DNA from: Stutzerimonas stutzeri
Lineage (GTDB): Bacteria > Pseudomonadota > Gammaproteobacteria > Pseudomonadales > Pseudomonadaceae
Length of the DNA stretch: 64,000 nucleotides
Direction of reading: 5' to 3'
Assembly: GCF_000219605.1 (NCBI RefSeq)
Contig: NC_015740.1
Coordinates: 2,542,001-2,606,000 of the forward strand
This document shows positions 56,492-64,000 of the stretch, piece by piece. The first letter of the stretch is position 1. The number at the start of each line of letters is the position of its first letter. The position numbers and the translations under genes were made by a program. The notes under the pieces are model-generated. The model did no database searches. It saw nothing but the letters and a program-made list of their open reading frames with translations, and was not told the origin of the DNA.

Positions 56492-57528
56492 CACAAGCCT
56501 TCCATAAAGAAAAATCTATAGTTTAGATATGGATTCCTTGCGGATTGAAAAGAAACATAAAGGGTAAGAAAAAAAATAACCAGTGAAAAAATCCATATAA
56601 AGCAAATTAACAGCATTCTATTTTTTGTTGAACCATATATTAGCTCACTCCAAGCCACAAATCCCCAGGGAAACAAAAAATAACTTACTCTTGTAACAAA
56701 ATAACCAAAAGGCAAAAATACTGTATAAATCAAAAAACCCAAGAAGAACAAATTGAAGCCAACCCAAAACAACCTTGTCTGATCTTTGGTTTTCGCTAGC
56801 AACAGGAGAGCAAAAACCATGAAACCTAACATCAAGTAAATCTTGCCCCCCGAATCATTGCCGCCACTTTCAATATAGCTCGTATACAGTCCTGCCGCCT
56901 GCAAAATTTGAACAGCAAATTTCAAAGAAAATATAGAAAGAGCGAAGAAAAAAATATAAGAACAGAGCCCAAACCGCCTATCTCGGACAAGCACATAAAA
57001 CATAAAAATAAAGATAAATATCACAGCGGATCTGTGAAGACCAAAAGCGGCGAACGCAAGCAAAAAACTTACGAAATAGTCCTTCGTGAGCAACCTTGTA
57101 GTAGCATAAAATACAATGGCTACCGCCGACATTTGACGGATAATATCAAACGAAGTTAAATAGGAACCAATGAAAAACAATAGCATGGCCACAGTCACCG
57201 AGTTTACACTCTTGACGTGGCGAAATCCCAGGATCATGAACACTAAATAAATAAAACTCGTGACTACAAAATAAAGCTGAGGAACATTAACGTATCTCGC
57301 CACACCAATCAAAAATTTATTTATGAACTCGAGCCTATCAAAAGAAGCCCCCTCAGCCTCACTTATTAGATTCATATAACTAAAAAAATCATATCCTGCA
57401 TCATACCTAAGCGCGGAGAATAAAAAAGCAAAAATCAACAAAACGTACAAGAAAATTTTTGTCCGAAAGACCTCAGTCAAAACCAAACTGACAATAGAAA
57501 AAGCCGCAAATCCTAGATAGTAAATCAT
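56491..57528 (-). CDS. wzy: EpsG-family polysaccharide polymerase (Wzy, O-antigen locus)
   Basis: This 345-residue protein has ten to eleven membrane helices and the EpsG-family signature near the N-terminus, FSALRYDAGYDFFSYMNLI (R-x-D-x-G-x-D). The DIIRQMSAVAIVFYA and GLHRSAVIFIF segments are also typical. It should polymerise repeat units on the periplasmic face. The DNA is strongly AT-rich. It lies 45 bases after the GT2 gene at 57574 and couples to the next GT2. Confidence 0.88.
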   Translation of the reverse strand: MIYYLGFAAFSIVSLVLTEVFRTKIFLYVLLIFAFLFSALRYDAGYDFFSYMNLISEAEGASFDRLEFINKFLIGVARYVNVPQLYFVVTSFIYLVFMILGFRHVKSVNSVTVAMLLFFIGSYLTSFDIIRQMSAVAIVFYATTRLLTKDYFVSFLLAFAAFGLHRSAVIFIFIFMFYVLVRDRRFGLCSYIFFFALSIFSLKFAVQILQAAGLYTSYIESGGNDSGGKIYLMLGFMVFALLLLAKTKDQTRLFWVGFNLFFLGFLIYTVFLPFGYFVTRVSYFLFPWGFVAWSELIYGSTKNRMLLICFIWIFSLVIFFLTLYVSFQSARNPYLNYRFFFMEGL

Positions 57529-57573
57529 CCAATCGCCTTAACAAAGCGAACATTAATCGTGGAATAGACTTTA

Positions 57574-58518
57574 CTAGACAAGCCTAACCTTCATACCGGT
57601 AACTATATAGACAAACATCTTGACAACGTACTTAATGCTTTTTGCTCTACGTATAATAAATACATAATCTTTAAGGCCAGACAAAAAAGAAACATTCAAA
57701 AGAATATTTAACTTTTTAGCATCGACTTCTAGCCTTTGAAATACAGGACCGTAGATGTAGCAACGATCCTTGAAAACTTCGGCTCGCTTGGAAATTAAAC
57801 ACAAACAAAACGTAGCCTGAGCAGCTTTGAATCGCAAGGCCTCAGTAGTTTGAACCTGGGTAACAGAATCCTGATTTCTATGGTAAACATAAAGATTTTC
57901 AGACACCACCGAAGCACTTTCCGACAAACTTAAAGCCTCTGAGAAAAGTAAAACGTCCTCAGAAAATATCAACCTCGTAGAAGGCGAGATGCTTAGATTA
58001 GAATAAGCACGCATTAAAATTTCGCGCCTGAATACTTTGCCTGGCGTTCCCAGATTAAACCCTCGCGCCATGAAAATTTTTCGAACATTATTACGGTCTA
58101 ACGAATCGCCTGTTATCTGCGGCATAACGGCTTGAGTTTCATAAAATTTTTTTCTTGGTATGTTCTCCACCCCATACAATAAAATATCTTTTTTTATTTT
58201 AAGGCTTTGCTTGACAACCTCCACTGTATTTATCCTTAACTCGTCATCTGGATCAAGAAACAAAATGTATTCGCCTGTTGAGTTTTCCACACCTATACGC
58301 CGTGCGTGGTATGTACCTAAATTAGTTAGGTTCCGAACGATCTTTATCCTAGAATCTTTTTCCGCGACCCGCCGAGCCCTTTCGATAGAGTCGTCATGCC
58401 CGCAATCATCAACGACGACAACCTCAATATCGTGATACGTCTGATGTATGCAAGAGAGCAGGCAGCGTTCTATATATTCCCCAACATTATATGTTGGCAA
58501 TACAATACTAAATCTCAC
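57574..58518 (-). CDS. Family 2 glycosyltransferase (O-antigen locus)
   Basis: This 314-residue GT2 protein begins RFSIVLPTYNVGEYIERCLL and has VVVDDCGHDDSIERARR and the DxD region YILFLDPDDELRINTVEV. The start codon is a GTG at 58518 with AGGTGA just upstream. A hydrophobic, basic C-terminus (YVVKMFVYIVTGMKVRLV) suggests membrane contact. AT-rich. It lies 43 bases after the pyruvyl transferase gene. Confidence 0.88.
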   Translation of the reverse strand: MRFSIVLPTYNVGEYIERCLLSCIHQTYHDIEVVVVDDCGHDDSIERARRVAEKDSRIKIVRNLTNLGTYHARRIGVENSTGEYILFLDPDDELRINTVEVVKQSLKIKKDILLYGVENIPRKKFYETQAVMPQITGDSLDRNNVRKIFMARGFNLGTPGKVFRREILMRAYSNLSISPSTRLIFSEDVLLFSEALSLSESASVVSENLYVYHRNQDSVTQVQTTEALRFKAAQATFCLCLISKRAEVFKDRCYIYGPVFQRLEVDAKKLNILLNVSFLSGLKDYVFIIRRAKSIKYVVKMFVYIVTGMKVRLV

Positions 58519-58561
58519 GGTTCACCTAGACTTTGCAAAAAAATCGTAACTCTAAAAAAAT

Positions 58562-59704
58562 TTATCCAAACTTTACCGGTAACATTTCAAAGAGCGCATC
58601 TTCTGATGTTTTGCGTAAAGCACCTAATCGCGATCTAACTTGTTCGAAGTCTACTGGCGTTTCTATCAGATTTTTTATGGATTCTTCGTCATGTTTTTCT
58701 AATATTCTGTCTTGAACGCCTAGCTCGTCAGCTAAGGAAAAAAATCGCGTCGCGCCTCTGCCAGCGTTTATCAAGCTAATAAAAGGCTTTTCAAAGATAA
58801 CTGAGAAGACAGTGCCGTGAAAAGAATCTGTAACTATAAAGTCAGCGTCAAAAAAACCCTGCAACCATCCTTCAATACTGGGCATTTCATAATCGCTCAG
58901 ATTGCTTGAAGACAAGTCAGATAAATTACATTTTGGCTGATTACTATAAGTCTTTTTCCCGAATGAGCGTGTTACCGTTTCTACAACCCTCGCTTTCCAT
59001 TGCGCGTCGTCAAGAATATAAGTATAAACACCACTTCGGCGAGGTAACTTCTTATCTATAAATAAAGCTTCATATGCATCTTTTTGTAAGAGTAATGTAG
59101 GATCCAAGACGTGACTAGCCTTTACACCTAAGTGATTGCGGCATAGATCGATACCAGATTTTTCGCGAACGCTAATAACATCAAATTTCTTTGCTAGAGC
59201 GGCGCAGCGCTCTGTTTGCTCCTTCGTGAACTCCCAATTATCAACACCGAAAGAGGAAGCGTAGGCGTAGCGCTTTATGGAGTCACAGTCTATGAAGTCT
59301 AGAAAAAAGTTTTCAATATTAGGCGAATAGCAAGGCCGCCATGTTTGATCGCTACCAACTACAACTGCGTCGTATTTTTCCCTAGAAAAGTGATCTTTTA
59401 GTTTTGCTGTACTATTAAGCGGCGGAGAAGTTTTAATATTTTCGACGATAAAAGCGCTGGTGTTACTCAAAATTCTTGGAAAGTGCCGCTCGAAATTCAA
59501 AGGGGCAGGTCGGTTTCCGGTAGCCTTTTTAAACGCGCGGTAGCCGAAGCGAGCCAATTGATAAATTAGATTCGGAGCATCAGCCTGCCTGTCAATAGTT
59601 ACTGGTTCGTGCCCCAGCCGTTGGAGCACTTGCTGCAGCGCCCAAGCCTGTAAGATACCTCCGTAGTTCTGACCAAGCGGCTGGGTCATGATTGCAACTT
59701 TCAT
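58562..59704 (-). CDS. Polysaccharide pyruvyl transferase family protein (O-antigen locus)
   Basis: This 380-residue protein has the family pattern: N-terminal IMTQPLGQNYGGILQAWALQ, the middle VVVGSDQTWRPCYSPN, SVREKSGIDLCRNHLGVKA, and the C-terminal FIVTDSFHGTVFSVIFEKPF in place of the G-x-R-x-H of the copy at 36840. The ATG overlaps the stop of the FrhB-like gene in an ATGA four-base overlap, so the two are translated together. Ketal pyruvate transfer is inferred from the family. Confidence 0.88.
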   Translation of the reverse strand: MKVAIMTQPLGQNYGGILQAWALQQVLQRLGHEPVTIDRQADAPNLIYQLARFGYRAFKKATGNRPAPLNFERHFPRILSNTSAFIVENIKTSPPLNSTAKLKDHFSREKYDAVVVGSDQTWRPCYSPNIENFFLDFIDCDSIKRYAYASSFGVDNWEFTKEQTERCAALAKKFDVISVREKSGIDLCRNHLGVKASHVLDPTLLLQKDAYEALFIDKKLPRRSGVYTYILDDAQWKARVVETVTRSFGKKTYSNQPKCNLSDLSSSNLSDYEMPSIEGWLQGFFDADFIVTDSFHGTVFSVIFEKPFISLINAGRGATRFFSLADELGVQDRILEKHDEESIKNLIETPVDFEQVRSRLGALRKTSEDALFEMLPVKFG

Positions 59705-61071
59705 GGATTTCTTTTCCGTTTAGTGTTTAGTTTTCGCATTACATGCGAAAGCCTAGTTATTAAGCTTAACCTTAATAGCGAGGCTTTCATTTTTTTATCG
59801 AACATGGCCGCATCAGCATATGACGCCCACGTTGCAAGGCTTTTAGCTCGCGTTTCCCTTCTTGCGCGCTGAACTAGTCTTAAGTAAAGTGGTTGTTTAT
59901 TCCCTATTATACGTTTGGGAGGAACAACAGCGCCGTAGCGCTTTGCTTGCGCGATTCTCGTCCCCATAGAATCATGCCGATGGTTGAAGCTACCTTGTTG
60001 GGACAAAAGAAATAGCTCAAGTGGTAGGGTTTCCATTTGCAAAGCATTTGTGAACAGGCCGTCCTGCAAAATATCTTGTGCTAGAGCACTACGCGCCAAA
60101 ATTACGCTGTGTCCGCCGCCATCTTGGTCGTAGGGGTCAAGCCAAGCATCTCCTAACGATACGTCCGCAAGCTCCGTTGTGACATCATCACAGAAATCAC
60201 ATGCATTGGCCTTGAACATTCCCGTGCCCCACATATCACCCACTTCGCGCATCTTAATTAGTTTAGTCGTGTCGCTAGGGTTATCGATGCAGCTAAAACC
60301 ATAATCTACGGCCGTACTCCTTAAATCCTTAACGCGGTAGTCGGGTTTTGAAAAATTGCTACTTGCGCCCGCTCTGGCAGCAAGATACTCGGTAAAAAAT
60401 TTGCTTTTTACACCACCGCAAATAATACCAACGAGAAAAGCAATTTTTTCTTTTAATATAGGATCCTTATCCTGAGCAAGTCTGATTGCCTTAATAAAGC
60501 AGCCAACCCCACTGATTGCCACTCGCCCATCCAACTGTTTAATTTTTTCTAATGTCGATGCCAGCGTAACCGGGTGATAGCGGGTCTTCGCTATACTCAA
60601 AAGTTCTTCTTTATTGCTAATTATATTATATTGGTAATAGCTATCAGAGGATTTAGATTCGCCGACGGTAACTACATGATTGATCAACCCTTTATCAAAG
60701 AGGGCCTCATACATAAATGATGCAATACCGCCAGAGGAGGAAGTCTCGCGGTATTTTTCAGAATACCCCGCGTAAATGGCGTGATAGCGGCCAATTTTTG
60801 GATGATGCATTGGGGCGTCAGCGAGAAAAACTGCAGCTAAGCCGTCCTCATTTTTGTATCCCGAGCCGGGCATAGGGTTAAATGGACAAACCTCAATACA
60901 GTTTCCATCCGCGTGACACTGATTATCGTTGCTGGTCGCAACTATAAACCCATAATTATTCCAATTTACATCCACTGCTTTGCTTGGACAGGCTTGTACA
61001 CAGGCACCACAACCAATGCATAAATCGTTCTCCACTACCATAGAAAGAACAAGGGGCTTCATTGCACTCAT
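59701..61071 (-). CDS. FrhB-like (coenzyme F420 hydrogenase beta-subunit family) Fe-S flavoprotein, O-antigen locus
   Basis: This 456-residue protein has an N-terminal 2[4Fe-4S] ferredoxin part: CIGCGACVQACP (C18, C21, C24 and C28), then C52, C58 and C62 in a second, atypical cluster. Next come ETSSSGGIASFMYEALFDKG, VAISGVGCFIKAIRLAQ, VGIICGGVKSKFFTEYLAAR and the late CDFCDDVTTELADVSLGDAW. The same landmarks occur in order in the protein at 39327. It overlaps the pyruvyl transferase gene by four bases and follows the flippase by five. The function is unknown. Confidence 0.88.
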   Translation of the reverse strand: MSAMKPLVLSMVVENDLCIGCGACVQACPSKAVDVNWNNYGFIVATSNDNQCHADGNCIEVCPFNPMPGSGYKNEDGLAAVFLADAPMHHPKIGRYHAIYAGYSEKYRETSSSGGIASFMYEALFDKGLINHVVTVGESKSSDSYYQYNIISNKEELLSIAKTRYHPVTLASTLEKIKQLDGRVAISGVGCFIKAIRLAQDKDPILKEKIAFLVGIICGGVKSKFFTEYLAARAGASSNFSKPDYRVKDLRSTAVDYGFSCIDNPSDTTKLIKMREVGDMWGTGMFKANACDFCDDVTTELADVSLGDAWLDPYDQDGGGHSVILARSALAQDILQDGLFTNALQMETLPLELFLLSQQGSFNHRHDSMGTRIAQAKRYGAVVPPKRIIGNKQPLYLRLVQRARRETRAKSLATWASYADAAMFDKKMKASLLRLSLITRLSHVMRKLNTKRKRNP

Positions 61072-61076
61072 ATAGA

Positions 61077-62594
61077 TTACCGTGCCTTTAGCGATCTCAA
61101 GAAACCTGCAAATTGTTTTTTCTCAGTTTTGCCCAGACCAAAAAACCATATTATTACAAGGGCAATTGCCATGGTAATCATTAGCCTACCAATTAATGCT
61201 AGGGATGAGTCGCTAGTAACTGAATTAATAAAATAAGCGAACCCGCTCGCAATGATCGAAACTAGGCCGATTTTGATTATCACATCTGATATGAATGAAC
61301 CAATTGACAGACCGATCAGCGGAGCAATTATATATAGACGCACCGCCAGCGAGATTATGGCCAATGCTATGCTCACTGTCACAACCGTTTCTGGCGGCAA
61401 CCCATATGAAAGTAACAAATAGCTAACGGGAACATTTAGCAGCAAAATACCACCCACAACCGTATGGTATAGGCGAATATAGCCTGTTGCTTGAGCAGCG
61501 GTCATTAATGGACCTGATATAGAGTTAATCAGCGAGGCCACGATAGTTAACTGAAGTAAAATTTCAGCATAAGGAGGGGCTTGCACCAACCAGAGATCTA
61601 ACAATGTCGCGGTATTGAACAGCACAGGCAGCGCAAGCGTCAAAAGAATAAGGTAATTATACTTGGCCGCAAGTAATATTAGTTTGTTTAGCTCAGAAGC
61701 ACTGCCCTTTGCATAGAGTTTTACTATCTGTGGATTGACTGCCGCCTGCACACTAGTCACGAAATTATTCAACGCACCATTTGCCTGGCTAGCTATGCTA
61801 CGACCTGCATTAACTGCAGGACCAAAAAAAATATTAAGCAATATATTATTGCCGTGCTCCGACATCGCTCCCGCGAGATTTCCCCAGGTATTCCAAGCGG
61901 TAAAAGAAAGCATGCTTCGAAAGCTGCCGCCACTCCAATACAACTGCATCCGGACAGCGGGAAAGACCGTACGAGTTATCATAAAATAGCCACTAAAAGT
62001 AAGCAGCGCGACGAATAGCAGCAAAGCAGCGTACATACTTAATTTGTCATATGCCAGGCATGGCAAAATCAATACCACCAACAATTTTAGTAGTACATCC
62101 ACCATGCTCATCGTCGCAAACAGCCCCATCCGCTCGTTCGCCATAAGCATCGCCGTGAGTGGTACCGTCATTATGTTAAGGGCGAAGGCTCCCACCGATA
62201 GATGATATGCTAGCAGCGCGGCGTCCAGCCTGGTCGGTTGAATGTTCAGCTGGGACCTGACGAACCAGAAGCCTACGCTTTCGGCAATCAATACAATACA
62301 AACGGCCAACGCTGCATGCACCTGCAGACTAGTATTGAAAAGGTCTCGCAGGTTAAGACCATCGTTCTGCCCAAGATCGAAGGCGAAGTAGCGTTGTGTA
62401 GCGGTGGTCATGGCTCCCTGCATAAAGCCCAGCAACGCTATGAAACCCGCCACGACATGGTAGATACCGAAATCTTCAACTCCCAATACATTTAATACAA
62501 CTCGTGACGAATATAGGCCAATGGCCATGGCCAACAACATGCGGGCGTAGAGCATCCCGGTATTACGAAGGATACGCCTATAGTTTTTATCCAT
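61077..62594 (-). CDS. wzx: Lipopolysaccharide flippase (Wzx-like, O-antigen locus)
   Basis: This 505-residue protein has about 12 to 14 membrane helices of the polysaccharide transporter type. Landmarks are SSRVVLNVLGVEDFGIYHVV near the N-terminus, TATQRYFAFDLGQNDGL and FGPAVNAGRSIASQANGALN. The ATG at 62594 with AAGG five to six bases upstream is the likely start; the longer frame begins with TTG at 62627. It is the first gene of the O-antigen operon. A JUMPStart-like motif lies just ahead of it. Confidence 0.9.
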   Translation of the reverse strand: MDKNYRRILRNTGMLYARMLLAMAIGLYSSRVVLNVLGVEDFGIYHVVAGFIALLGFMQGAMTTATQRYFAFDLGQNDGLNLRDLFNTSLQVHAALAVCIVLIAESVGFWFVRSQLNIQPTRLDAALLAYHLSVGAFALNIMTVPLTAMLMANERMGLFATMSMVDVLLKLLVVLILPCLAYDKLSMYAALLLFVALLTFSGYFMITRTVFPAVRMQLYWSGGSFRSMLSFTAWNTWGNLAGAMSEHGNNILLNIFFGPAVNAGRSIASQANGALNNFVTSVQAAVNPQIVKLYAKGSASELNKLILLAAKYNYLILLTLALPVLFNTATLLDLWLVQAPPYAEILLQLTIVASLINSISGPLMTAAQATGYIRLYHTVVGGILLLNVPVSYLLLSYGLPPETVVTVSIALAIISLAVRLYIIAPLIGLSIGSFISDVIIKIGLVSIIASGFAYFINSVTSDSSLALIGRLMITMAIALVIIWFFGLGKTEKKQFAGFLRSLKAR

Positions 62595-62620
62595 TGCAGC
62601 CTTATTAAGGTCATTAAAAT

Positions 62621-62633
62621 TTAACAACTACCA
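62621..62633 (-). promoter_or_regulatory. JUMPStart-like element before the O-antigen operon
   Basis: On the minus strand the sequence TGGTAGTTGTTAA matches 12 of 13 bases of the first half of the enterobacterial JUMPStart motif (TGGTAGCTGTTAA). It lies in the leader, 27 bases before the wzx ATG. The ops core GGCGGTAG is present only as GGTAG. RfaH-type control is a possibility only. Confidence 0.4.
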
Positions 62634-62727
62634 TGACACCTACTCCAAAGTCGTCCCGCGACGAGCTATCGGCATCGTCTAGATTAAAGCTTCAATATAC
62701 CGCTACTTAGTAATTTTCACTTGCAGC

Positions 62728-64000
62728 CTATTCGTTTGCTCGTACCGTACGCGGTCGAGCGGCTAGTATTTCTTTAGCGCGTTGCTCACCAGGCAAGATC
62801 TATATCCGCCGGCATTGATGCATACTCGTTACAAATTCCACCAAACCTCTCTGTCCCGCATGCGCCGAGTAACCGCCAACGCTGGTCACCTTGGCCCGAA
62901 TATCGAAACGGATACCGCGGATATCAACATAGCCACCTTTCGGACCAAATTGCCGAATGGCATAACCTGAAGTTCTCTTCGCTTGGTAACCGACAAACGA
63001 GCACATCGTGCCGGTGCCTCTAACGATGTGCCCACCAGAGCACATGCCGTTGCATGCAATGACGATAGCCGGGCGTGCGGTTTGGACAGGGTGGTTGAGC
63101 ACGGCGATATGGTCGGCGTCGCTGTCGATCATGATCAGGTTTTCAGACGCGACAGGGTCGTTCCCGGCTTCGACGCGCTGGCGGGCGTCCTGATTCCAGG
63201 AAGGTTTCAGGCTGCGGTAAGCCGCTGTGAAGCGGGTAGCCAACGGGGAATCGAAGATAACGGGCCATTTGGGCCAGCTGGTTTCCAATTGGACGGCCAT
63301 GTTGCGGCTAATGCCGCTTGCCCTAGCCCTCTTCTCCCCGGACGAGAGGGAGGACCGAGCGTGCGGTGTGCGAGGGTCTGTCCTGCCGTCCGCTCTACGC
63401 TCGTTCAAGACGTGAGACGGCGGGTTCGCTGAGACCTGTGTTTTGCTGTGAATGTTCTCTTCCTGCTCATCCAGAAGCTCTCGGGTACGGCCAATTCTAA
63501 AGGCTGGGATCAGTACCGTGCTGTCTTGCAGTGCATGTTCGATCACGGCCTCGAGCCGCTGTCGGCGGCTGGCGCGGTCTTCATGCAGGCGGTCGCCGTA
63601 GGTGCTTTCCAGCACCAGGATGTCTGCCCGTTCGGGCGACTTGGGCGGCATGAGCAGTGGCGCGTGTGGCGCGCCGAGGTCACCGGAGAAAACGATGCGT
63701 TTGTTCTCGCCGGTCGCTGGATATGTAAGGTCAATTTCTACGTAAGCGGACCCAAGTACATGGCCAGTGCGCTGTAACCTTATACGCGCCACGAGCTGGC
63801 TGGTCTCTTGCAATGTGAGCCATTGCTGGTAAGGCAAGGGCCGCAAGCGCTGTTCGACCAGCCTGAGGTAACGCTCAATATCGTTCTGGTCACGGCTGAA
63901 GCCTAGCCTGAAGGCATCTTCAAGGACGATAGGCAGCAATTTGGCCGAAGGCTCACTACAGTAGATCGGGCCTTTGTAGCCGGCAGCAAGCAGATAAGGA
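62728..64000 (-). pseudogene. Decayed MBL-fold beta-CASP RNase-like gene, partial at window edge
   Basis: The frame enters from beyond 64000 (PYLLAAGYKGPIYCSEPSAK) and reads as a beta-CASP metallo-beta-lactamase of the RNA-exonuclease type: RTGHVLGSAYVEIDL, VFSGDLGAPHAPL, LESTYGDRLHEDRAS, FDSPLATRFTAAY and GGYSAHAGQRGLVEFV. Three lesions show. An insertion of about 40 codons lies around 63310-63450, with palindromic repeat-like DNA. About ten residues seem missing after GGHIVRG. A TAG stop at 62800-62802 is followed in frame by ILPGEQRAKEILAARPR, the family's usual tail, up to 62730. The N-terminal HxHxDH motif lies off the window. Confidence 0.8.
63321..63440. repeat. Palindrome-containing inserted element inside the beta-CASP pseudogene
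   Basis: These roughly 120 bases lie where related proteins have no sequence. They include an imperfect inverted repeat (CCCTCT at 63326-63331 with AGAGGG at 63345-63350 or nearby) and look like the short interspersed palindromic elements of Pseudomonas genomes. Boundaries are approximate and no flanking duplication was identified. Confidence 0.4.

Noticed and set aside
1..64000. tRNA, rRNA or CRISPR arrays
   Set aside because: No cloverleaf-like sequence, rRNA segment or regularly spaced direct repeats were seen on reading; a dedicated scan such as tRNAscan-SE would settle this.

Overview
The window looks like chromosome of a Pseudomonas-type gammaproteobacterium, most likely close to Stutzerimonas (Pseudomonas) stutzeri. 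The core genes are GC-rich and include families typical of pseudomonads: CyaB-type adenylate cyclase, PlpD-type patatin autotransporter, PcpS-type phosphopantetheinyl transferase, polyphosphate:AMP phosphotransferase, AceK, CheV, Uup and a WbpM-type dehydratase. This assignment rests on recognised protein families and base composition, not on a database search. I saw no rRNA, tRNA or CRISPR.

Region 1 (1-30977) is ordinary housekeeping and accessory chromosome with short mixed-strand units: an AraC regulator (cut by the window edge), CyaB, two DMT transporters, PlpD beside a MarR regulator with a palindromic operator candidate, RecQ, a YecA-family protein, a YbaN-family protein, TapT, a glutathione transferase, AceK, CysK, a MoxR / GFA / VWA group, a YafJ-like amidotransferase, UspA, Uup, Slt, a MOSC protein, CheV and YegS.

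Region 2 (31353-45012) is a complete Wzx/Wzy-type exopolysaccharide locus on the + strand. It holds a WcaJ/PslA-like initiating transferase, Wzb phosphatase, Wzc tyrosine autokinase, a secreted GH5 glycanase, a polysaccharide pyruvyl transferase, a flippase, an FrhB-like Fe-S flavoprotein, a polymerase, a GT2, a WecG/TagA-type transferase and, after a 444-bp gap, the Wza export lipoprotein with its own terminator. The few transferases suggest a short repeat unit carrying a pyruvate ketal. An intact ISL3-family insertion sequence (45224-46528) follows; it has landed in the T-tract of the terminator of a thiolase gene.

Region 3 (46590-51010) is core again: thiolase, Pap, PcpS and a small conserved protein.

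Region 4 (51208-62594, all on the minus strand) is an O-antigen locus. Transcription runs from a flippase through an FrhB-like protein, a pyruvyl transferase, GT2, an EpsG-type polymerase, two more GT2 and an epimerase/reductase to a PglC-like initiating transferase and WbpM. From about 54.4 to 62.7 kb the DNA is clearly AT-richer, as expected for an acquired serotype block; the 3' end (WbpM and initiating transferase) matches the host. A JUMPStart-like motif precedes the first gene. Beyond it lies a decayed beta-CASP metallo-beta-lactamase gene that runs off the window.

The most interesting feature is that both polysaccharide loci carry the same three-part module in different gene order: pyruvyl transferase, FrhB-like Fe-S flavoprotein and flippase. 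The protein pairs are visibly diverged. The role of the FrhB-like proteins in such loci is not established to my knowledge.
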